This document shows, in pieces, positions 1 to 5,639 of a stretch of 30,160 nt of DNA. Both the position numbers and the translations under genes were made by a program. Position 1 is the stretch's first letter. Each line of letters starts with the position of its first letter. The stretch lies in the IMG/VR virus record IMGVR_UViG_3300023281_002227, positions 13,538 through 43,697 of that record. One strand, given 5' to 3'. The DNA comes from a virus. A model generated the notes under the pieces. The model was not told the DNA's origin. It was given only the letters and a program-made list of their open reading frames with translations, and searched no databases.

Positions 1-1306
1 GCGTGAGCGGGACATACGGGCAATAGAAGTACCCGCTATCAAGATAGCTATCACCTTTGTAACCCATCAAAATCTGGTTATTTGGGAATAGTGGATCTTT
101 GTACAGTCTCCAACGGTTGTTGACAGTACCAACATACTGAATACCAAGACTTGAAGTAAAGGTTTCAGAAGGGTTTGGTGCGAATCCAGCAGTTGCAGTT
201 TCAAAGATTGAAGCTACTTCTGGTGAAGTTACAATCCAGTTAGCACCACCTCTTAAAGTCTTACGGTGAACAACGTTAGTTAATTCAACGATCTTGACAT
301 AAAGAGCTTCATACTTTTCTTTAATTGTATCTCCAAGTGCTGTTGCAAAGTCCCAGGAAGAAACAGTTCCAGCATTTGTTCGCAAGTCTGTTAGGACTTC
401 ACGATCAATTTCTAGGTTAATTTCTTGGGCTAACACGGCGGTTAGTTCTGCTTCGGCATCAAGGTTGTGCTGAGATCTTAAATCTTGTTGTGCTTCATAG
501 GACCAGACAGCTTTAAGCTTTCTAGTTTTAGCAGCAATAGATTCTGATTCAACAACTAGGTTGATTTCTGGAAGATCAGTATTACATTCCATGTTATACT
601 CATATGATAGTACTAGACTATTGCTACCAGGTGCGTTATTCCAGGTCATAGTGATAAGACCGTTAGTAACGTCAACAGTACCAGCAGTAACTACATCAGT
701 TGGAGTACCAATAGCTGTGAAAGTGAAAGATCCACTTTCGTCAACTACGAATGTTTGAACAGCAGTTGCACCCTGGAAGACAGTACCTGTTATAGTACCA
801 GCTAGGACAGGAGTGTGCTCTAGAGGTGAAAATACTGAAAGAGTATCTGCACCATCATCTGTGCTGCTGCTTTCGTTCTCTATGAATTGATGAGAGTAGA
901 AGATGTTAAGATTAGCATCACCACTAGCCAATTGTTGTAGAGAGTTTACGTCGTCACCTGGGAAACCACCATTGTTATCAGCACCTCGGACAGAGCCTTT
1001 GTTGCTGCTATAACGGAATCTCAAGTAGTATACTAAACCAGTTGGGCCAAGTAGAGGTTGTACGGATACAACTTTATTAGCGATCAACTGAGGATAAATT
1101 CTTCTTACAAGAGGAATAGAAATTCTCTTGAATTGAGAAATGTCACCAGTGTCAGTAGACACTTCATTAATCAATCTTTGGTTTTCTAGCAATACTGCTG
1201 TGCAAGAACGGGTATAGCGGTCTCCGATATTGTCTAGTAAACCAGTTTGTGACCACTTACCTTCTAGGTCACGAGCTTCGTTTAAAAACTTTGAATTTGC
1301 ATTCAT
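1..1306 (-). CDS. 23: Major capsid protein, T4 gp23-like (3' end outside window)
   Basis: This is the main shell protein of the phage head. Reading the minus strand from the ATG at 1306 gives 435 open codons that run off the left edge, so the C-terminus is missing. Recognisable gp23 features are the segment LVRRIYPQLIANKVVSVQP (about residues 67-84) followed by GPTGLVYYLRFRY (87-99), and near the edge the typical YFYCPYVPLT. Residues about 160-240 form a beta-rich, Thr/Val/Gly-rich insertion like the accessory domain of many myophage capsid proteins. The N-terminus contains INE at 46-48, just before the conserved core, which fits the (L/I)xE site cut by the gp21 protease during maturation. 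It follows the scaffold gene by 20 nt, and AAAGG lies upstream of the start. Family assignment is firm; the cleavage point is inferred. Confidence 0.95.
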   Translation of the reverse strand, partial: MNANSKFLNEARDLEGKWSQTGLLDNIGDRYTRSCTAVLLENQRLINEVSTDTGDISQFKRISIPLVRRIYPQLIANKVVSVQPLLGPTGLVYYLRFRYSSNKGSVRGADNNGGFPGDDVNSLQQLASGDANLNIFYSHQFIENESSSTDDGADTLSVFSPLEHTPVLAGTITGTVFQGATAVQTFVVDESGSFTFTAIGTPTDVVTAGTVDVTNGLITMTWNNAPGSNSLVLSYEYNMECNTDLPEINLVVESESIAAKTRKLKAVWSYEAQQDLRSQHNLDAEAELTAVLAQEINLEIDREVLTDLRTNAGTVSSWDFATALGDTIKEKYEALYVKIVELTNVVHRKTLRGGANWIVTSPEVASIFETATAGFAPNPSETFTSSLGIQYVGTVNNRWRLYKDPLFPNNQILMGYKGDSYLDSGYFYCPYVPLT

Positions 1307-1326
1307 ATTTATTTAACCTTTCTTTA

Positions 1327-2241
1327 TTAGTCGTTAAGTTTAGTTCCAGCTAGGACTTGCAACTTATGCAATTCTTCTGGATCAAAAGATTCGACTAAAG
1401 TATTATCGACATTCTTCTGCGGAGTAGGTTCAGCAACATTATGTTCTGAAATAATTTCTACGTCTTCAGTGTGGGAACGTCCTCGACCCTGCACATTCTT
1501 TGCATTTCCAGCCCTCGCTTTTCTTTCATTCGCAGTAGCTTCAGAAATAAGTTCAGCAGCATGGCGAACTTGTTCATCTAGCTTCTTGTTTTCAACATCT
1601 AGTCTGACGTTTCGTGCTTCTAAAATTCTCATTTTGCCTTTTAGATCAGCAGCAAGTGTGTTAGCTTCTTCAATTTTGCTACTTGAAGCAATTGCATAAT
1701 CTTCGTCAGAGATATATCCTTGAACAGTTTCAACAACACGATCTAAAGCGATCTTGTGTTCAACCATACGTGGATCATTAAGAACATCTCTACGAGCTTG
1801 CTCGTATAGTTCTTGGCTTTTATACTCTAAATATGAGTTGACTTTTTCAACCATATATTCTTTCATTTTTGCTAATTTGTCTTCAGAAGCTTCGTAGACA
1901 TCTAATTCGATGTTTTCGTTTTTGCCTCTTTCAGAAATCAACATTTGATAAGCTTCTTCGTAACCTTCGTCGATAGCTTTTTCGTATTCATTCTTTTGGA
2001 TCTCTAAGCGGTTATAAAGATCTTGAATTACAGAATACGCTTCTTTGTATCCAGTAACGGCTGTATCTTCACTGTTCTTTAGCTCAGAATGAAGCTCAAC
2101 ATAAGCTTCTTCCAACTTTTCAGTGTACTCAGCTTCTAGAACTGTTTTAGCATTTTCTAGATATTCGCTGACTGCATTTTTGACTTCACCAATTTGGTCC
2201 TCTGGCAGTAAGCTGCTAAGTGCTTCAATGATTTTATCCAT
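1327..2241 (-). CDS. 22: Prohead core scaffold protein, T4 gp22-like
   Basis: This 304-residue protein is the internal scaffold on which the capsid assembles; in T4 it is degraded by the head protease before DNA packaging. It begins MDKIIEALSSLLPEDQIGEV and continues as a long, charged, almost entirely helical protein. The GYKEAY and GYEEAYQML segments (about residues 64-102) are typical of the family, as is the coiled coil at about 190-235. The C-terminal part is less ordered and ends in DPEELHKLQVLAGTKLND. Its start overlaps the end of the protease gene by 8 nt, so translation is probably coupled, and the capsid gene follows after 20 nt. The gene order protease-scaffold-capsid is the same as in T4. 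Function rests on both sequence character and position. Confidence 0.9.
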   Translation of the reverse strand: MDKIIEALSSLLPEDQIGEVKNAVSEYLENAKTVLEAEYTEKLEEAYVELHSELKNSEDTAVTGYKEAYSVIQDLYNRLEIQKNEYEKAIDEGYEEAYQMLISERGKNENIELDVYEASEDKLAKMKEYMVEKVNSYLEYKSQELYEQARRDVLNDPRMVEHKIALDRVVETVQGYISDEDYAIASSSKIEEANTLAADLKGKMRILEARNVRLDVENKKLDEQVRHAAELISEATANERKARAGNAKNVQGRGRSHTEDVEIISEHNVAEPTPQKNVDNTLVESFDPEELHKLQVLAGTKLND

Positions 2242-2974
2242 TAGTTAACCTCGCTTTGATGTTATTGGCTTCTTTTTGAACTATGCCACCCAAATACGCT
2301 AATAAGAGTTCTTTAGTGACTTTATTATCTATGCTTGAGTCTTCATTTTTAACTTCACTATCTTCATTTTTATGTGGAATAGTAGTCTCAAATGCGTTTT
2401 CTTTCTTATTAGAAACGCGATCTTGGAAGGCTTCAAAAGTTGAAGGATCGGCTACAGCATCGAAGGTTATCAAGCGATAACTTTCTCCAATAACTAGAAC
2501 ACCACTTTCATTAACTTTACCGTTTCCAACACCTCTGCTAGAGATTCCGATTCGCACACCATCATTAATTAAAGCTTTCAATATCTTTCCACATGGAGTG
2601 TTTAAGATATGTCCTTCTCCCATCAATGTATTTTTGTCCCACCAAAGTTTAGTAACTTTATGTGAAGCGTTTGCAAAATGTACTATAGAGTCAGTAGGGT
2701 GGTCTAATTCACCGCATAAACCACCGTTCTTGAGAGATTCATTTAATCTCTCAACGTTACTATTTAGTACCTCAAAAGGGTACGTTCTTTTATTCTTATT
2801 TACAGCGTTTGCTTCTTGGAATTTACCTTTAAACTTGACAGTCTTGCAGCCAGCGTTATCGCTGGCTTCGTGCAAGTCCATCTCATTTAAAATACATCCA
2901 ACGCCACCTCCATAGATCAAACAATCTTGGTAGGTAGTTCCAGGCATTCCGCTGTGTTCTAACAACAGTTGCAT
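2234..2974 (-). CDS. 21: Prohead maturation protease, T4 gp21-like
   Basis: This 246-residue serine protease (herpesvirus-assemblin fold, S77/S78-like) should cleave scaffold and capsid N-termini inside the prohead. Family landmarks are NKRTYPFEVL (near residue 57), the catalytic His in CGELDHPTDS, the SHKVTKLWWD strand, the catalytic Ser in GISSRG, and FDAVADPSTFEAF. The frame is open further to a TTG at 2989, but the strong ribosome binding site at 2980-2987 sits 5 nt before ATG 2974, so the protein starts MQLLLEHSG. That start includes LLE, matching the enzyme's own type of cleavage site and suggesting self-processing. The region after about residue 190 is a charged, low-complexity tail. 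The gene overlaps the scaffold gene by 8 nt and also contains several strong hairpins (2463-2876). Confidence 0.92.
   Translation of the reverse strand: MQLLLEHSGMPGTTYQDCLIYGGGVGCILNEMDLHEASDNAGCKTVKFKGKFQEANAVNKNKRTYPFEVLNSNVERLNESLKNGGLCGELDHPTDSIVHFANASHKVTKLWWDKNTLMGEGHILNTPCGKILKALINDGVRIGISSRGVGNGKVNESGVLVIGESYRLITFDAVADPSTFEAFQDRVSNKKENAFETTIPHKNEDSEVKNEDSSIDNKVTKELLLAYLGGIVQKEANNIKARLTNG
2463..2484. repeat. Hairpin inside the protease gene (3' part)
   Basis: AAGGTTATC and GATAACTTT pair over nine positions (one G-T) around the loop AAGC. It lies in coding sequence for SYRLITFD and is not followed by a T-run, so it is not a terminator. Confidence 0.5.
2730..2754. repeat. Hairpin inside the protease gene (10 bp stem)
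   Basis: TTGAGAGATT and AATCTCTCAA form a perfect 10 bp stem around the 5 nt loop CATTT. It is fully inside the coding sequence and has no terminator T-run. Confidence 0.65.
2843..2876. repeat. Two-part hairpin inside the protease gene
   Basis: An inner stem GCCAGCG/CGCTGGC with loop TTAT is extended by an outer stem CTTGCA/TGCAAG after a 4 nt bulge (TTCG), giving 13 paired bases. It lies in the first fifth of the protease coding sequence. Confidence 0.7.
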
Positions 2975-2979
2975 AAATG

Positions 2980-2987
2980 CTCCTCTC
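2980..2987 (-). promoter_or_regulatory. Ribosome binding site that fixes the protease start
   Basis: On the minus strand this reads GAGAGGAG, an excellent Shine-Dalgarno sequence five bases before ATG 2974. The upstream in-frame TTG at 2989 overlaps this site and cannot use it, so the shorter protein is preferred. Confidence 0.8.
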
Positions 2988-2993
2988 AAATGA

Positions 2994-4862
2994 TTATTGA
3001 TCTATTACTAGGTCGTCTTCCTTACCCTTGTTCATCTTATAAGTTTGTGGTGTTTCAGCTTTAGGAACATAAGGATTCTGTAGATTAGGCCATGTGCTTT
3101 CATCTCCCCAGTGAGCTAATTGTCCACTGTCTGTATCGATATGTTTTTCACCAGAAATCTTATAATCGCCAAATGGCTTCAAGATATAAGGATTATTTAA
3201 AGATGGGTAAACACCGTCGTTAGACCAGTTGCCCCAGCTTCTATTTCTCATTTCATCGGCTAATCCACCTTTATAGCTATCTCCGTCAGATACTGGTGCT
3301 GAGTCGCCCCAATCGCCTGTGAAGTCGCTAGCTGGTGCATAACCTTGTTGTGCTTTCTTAGCCATATCTGGATGGTCACCACTTACAGTAACGTGTGGAG
3401 TGTTAGAAACATTCCAATCTTTACTGTCTAAGTTAGTTTCAACCAAACTCCATAGCCATTCAGCAGCAGATGTTGCAGCTTCCGAAGAAGGCTCGATCTC
3501 TTGTTGAATGATAGATAGCAATTCATTCAAGTGTGTTGCAGCTTCTGCTTGCAACATACCTTCTTGCTTGTCGCCTGCTAATACATGTACGTTGCGAATA
3601 GCTTCGTACAGATCAACAAATACTTGCATTTCCATCTGTGTATTTTCGTCTAGATATGGGAAATAATCGCTGACAACATTCTTGAAGAATGAGTATTTGT
3701 CTTCGACATTTTCTTGTAGACTTGCACCAGATAAAGTAAGGATTTTATTAACACGATCAACATAGTTGTCATGTAATGTACGCAAGATACCTTCTGCCAT
3801 GAAATCACAAGTTTGATCATCATAATTAGTAGCATTAACTGCTTCTAATGAGTTCTTGATAATTTCAGATAGCTCAGTTTCAGTTAGATAAAGAGCTTGT
3901 GGCCATGCACTAGCAATGTTTTCTAATGTCTCAATAAGAGTATCATTATCAGACAAAGCATTTTGACGTTTTAGATCTGAAATTGCTTTCCAGAAGTTAC
4001 TATCTTCGCCAAGTGTTTTAGCACCATTACGTTTGATGATAACGTCAGTGTTAAGAGTTTTCCAATCAAACTCTTTCAATTTAGATTCGTTACGTAGTTC
4101 CATGTTAGGAACTTTTAGTGTAACGACATTGCCTCTCTCATCATGAGAAGCAACAGATTCATTAACTACAGGACCATATTCTTTATAATCTAAGTAATTA
4201 AATACACCTTCGCATAGGTTAAACCATTCTTTAACCATTCTCTTTTCACCAGGAAGCTTAATAATAGCACGATGGCTAGCTTTAGTCTTCTTGGCACCTG
4301 GACCTATTTTCTTTTGGCTCTTAATACGACCTCTAACACGTTTGTTAGTATCGCTAGAGCTTTCTTTAGTTCCATGTGATCTTTCTTTGACTTTTTTATA
4401 TTTTCCAGTACCATGTAATTTACCATCTGGTCCCATTTTTCTTTCTTCTCGTCTTCGGACGATAGTAGAGCCTTCATTGAAGGTTCTTCGGGTCAAAGGT
4501 AGATTTACATAACTTTCAAATAACTGGTCTGCTTTCTCTGTCTCGTCTACTAGAAGAGATTCGACCAAATCAGACAAAATTTCACGAGATTTTTGAATCT
4601 CGGTATCTTCGTCAATTACTAATTGTTCAATGTTTTCAAAGACAATGTGTCCGTTTTTCAATTGATAGTTTGCATGTACAAAGCTACCATCTACGGACTC
4701 ATAAATTACATCCTCGACACCAAAGCAACGTAGCTCGGCGTTAGGTAGGCCCAATGACCTAGCCATAACGTTCTCGGCTTCAGTTAACTCGTGCTGTGCT
4801 GACGATAATGAATCTTTTTCTATTCTCTCGAAAACATCATACCCAATGAGTCGTCTTTTCAT
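2994..4862 (-). CDS. Unknown 622-residue protein in the prohead gene cluster
   Basis: I do not recognise a family. The gene lies between portal and protease, the place of the small prohead core genes 67 and 68 in T4, so a head or prohead role is a reasonable inference. Residues 1-130 are mixed and acidic; about 130-200 form a very basic, glycine-containing stretch (RRREERK, KGKYKKVK-type, GPGAKKTK) that could bind nucleic acid or the acidic core. The middle is helical. The C-terminal 120 residues carry a degenerate Trp-rich repeat: SWGNWS...YPSLNNPYILK (about 542-562) and HWGDESTWPNLQNPYVPK (584-601), with an earlier DWGDSAP. A ribosome binding site (GGGAG) precedes ATG 4862, and 19 nt separate it from the protease start. 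Virion proteomics would settle its place. Confidence 0.75.
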   Translation of the reverse strand: MKRRLIGYDVFERIEKDSLSSAQHELTEAENVMARSLGLPNAELRCFGVEDVIYESVDGSFVHANYQLKNGHIVFENIEQLVIDEDTEIQKSREILSDLVESLLVDETEKADQLFESYVNLPLTRRTFNEGSTIVRRREERKMGPDGKLHGTGKYKKVKERSHGTKESSSDTNKRVRGRIKSQKKIGPGAKKTKASHRAIIKLPGEKRMVKEWFNLCEGVFNYLDYKEYGPVVNESVASHDERGNVVTLKVPNMELRNESKLKEFDWKTLNTDVIIKRNGAKTLGEDSNFWKAISDLKRQNALSDNDTLIETLENIASAWPQALYLTETELSEIIKNSLEAVNATNYDDQTCDFMAEGILRTLHDNYVDRVNKILTLSGASLQENVEDKYSFFKNVVSDYFPYLDENTQMEMQVFVDLYEAIRNVHVLAGDKQEGMLQAEAATHLNELLSIIQQEIEPSSEAATSAAEWLWSLVETNLDSKDWNVSNTPHVTVSGDHPDMAKKAQQGYAPASDFTGDWGDSAPVSDGDSYKGGLADEMRNRSWGNWSNDGVYPSLNNPYILKPFGDYKISGEKHIDTDSGQLAHWGDESTWPNLQNPYVPKAETPQTYKMNKGKEDDLVIDQ

Positions 4863-4908
4863 TGTTTAACTCCCATTTTAACTTAGGCTATAGAAACTTT
4901 GGTTTCCA

Positions 4909-4916
4909 TTTTTATA
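4909..4916 (-). promoter_or_regulatory. Possible late promoter of the head gene operon
   Basis: The minus strand reads TATAAAAA here, close to the T4 late promoter box TATAAATA, 47 nt before the start of the 622-residue gene. No other good candidate lies between this gene and the divergent gene at 5005. The similarity is imperfect and no transcript is known. Confidence 0.3.
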
Positions 4917-4935
4917 GTTTGATGGCACCAACTTG

Positions 4936-4965
4936 TTTACGAATATGATTTGCTGCTGCTATACA
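4936..4965 (+). promoter_or_regulatory. Possible sigma70-type promoter for the 5005 gene
   Basis: TTTACG (4936-4941) and TATACA (4960-4965) are separated by 18 nt, and TGC immediately precedes the -10 box as in extended -10 promoters. The predicted start would leave a leader of about 30 nt before ATG 5005. The 4863-5004 region otherwise shows only a weak GAAAC/GTTTC hairpin at 4893-4906. Confidence 0.4.
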
Positions 4966-5004
4966 TAGGTATGCAGGACACTTCAAAAACAAAGAGGACA
5001 ATCA

Positions 5005-5355
5005 ATGAAAACATTCAATAACTACTGCAAATTAAGAGAGTCTAGTGCCACTAATATAGGTAAAGAAACTATAGGAAATTCATCTTTAAGCAATCAAGAG
5101 GAGACACAATTGAGTGCTCTTTATCAATTAATAGATTATGCTTGGCAAAATTATGAATCTCAAATCAAAAGTGCATTCCAATCTCTAAGACATGACCCAG
5201 AAATTTCAAATCTACTGGATCGAATAGAATCTGAAGGAATAGGCTCTTTAAGGCGAGCCACTAGAAAAACAGACAAAGAAAGCGGTTTTGAAGATACAGA
5301 AGAGATTGTACCTTCAAGTGCAGACACTAGCCCAGGATTAGATCAACAGGAGTAA
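5005..5355 (+). CDS. Small unknown protein with a possible head-protease site
   Basis: This 116-residue acidic protein has no family I recognise. It starts MKTFNNYCKLRE, with LRE at residues 10-12. In T4, internal head proteins have a short N-terminal targeting peptide of this kind that gp21 removes after (L/I)xE, so packaging in the capsid is a possible role; that is inference. The middle (about 30-85) is helical, and the last 30 residues are acidic and probably disordered. GAGG lies before the ATG. The gene is divergent from the head operon and is followed 3 nt later by the small membrane protein gene, with a shared terminator at 5588-5619. Confidence 0.7.
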   Translation: MKTFNNYCKLRESSATNIGKETIGNSSLSNQEETQLSALYQLIDYAWQNYESQIKSAFQSLRHDPEISNLLDRIESEGIGSLRRATRKTDKESGFEDTEEIVPSSADTSPGLDQQE

Positions 5356-5358
5356 ATT

Positions 5359-5589
5359 ATGTTAAAATGGCTTTCGTTTATTGGTAAATCTCTAGTAATT
5401 TTGGCCTTAATGATAGGTTCATATTGCTTGGGACATCTTGCAGTTAATTGTAATTGCCCGTTTATGCACGGTTGGTGTCCATACGAAGAATGTATGTGTA
5501 GAAAACATGAAGAAAAAAGTAATGTAGAAAATATATTGGAAGAGGTTCAAGCTATTAAAAAATCTATTAAAGAAGCTCTTGAAGAATAA
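5359..5589 (+). CDS. Small membrane protein with a cysteine cluster
   Basis: This 76-residue protein has one hydrophobic segment near the N-terminus (about residues 4-29), then a compact cysteine-rich stretch (CNCPFMHGWCPYEECMC, about 31-47), then a charged helical tail (about 50-76) that could form a coiled coil. The six cysteines could bind metal or form disulfides if the segment lies outside the cytoplasm. I do not recognise a family. A good AGGAG site lies 6 nt before the ATG. It forms a two-gene unit with the gene at 5005 and ends directly at a strong terminator. Confidence 0.75.
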   Translation: MLKWLSFIGKSLVILALMIGSYCLGHLAVNCNCPFMHGWCPYEECMCRKHEEKSNVENILEEVQAIKKSIKEALEE

Positions 5590-5619
5590 AAAAAGCCCAC
5601 GCTATGCGTGGGCTTTTTT
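5588..5619. terminator. Bidirectional intrinsic terminator
   Basis: GCCCACGC (5595-5602) and GCGTGGGC (5606-5613) form a perfect 8 bp GC-rich stem with loop TAT, flanked by an A-run on the left and six T on the right. It separates the convergent genes ending at 5589 (plus) and 5640 (minus), so it can stop transcription from both sides. Confidence 0.92.
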
Positions 5620-5639
5620 CTTACATTATATCCTTAATG

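Noticed and set aside
2598-2915. 105-codon plus-strand open frame opposite the protease gene
   Set aside because: No ribosome binding site, Phe/Leu/Ser-rich composition, and it lies opposite a well-supported gene; it is a shadow.
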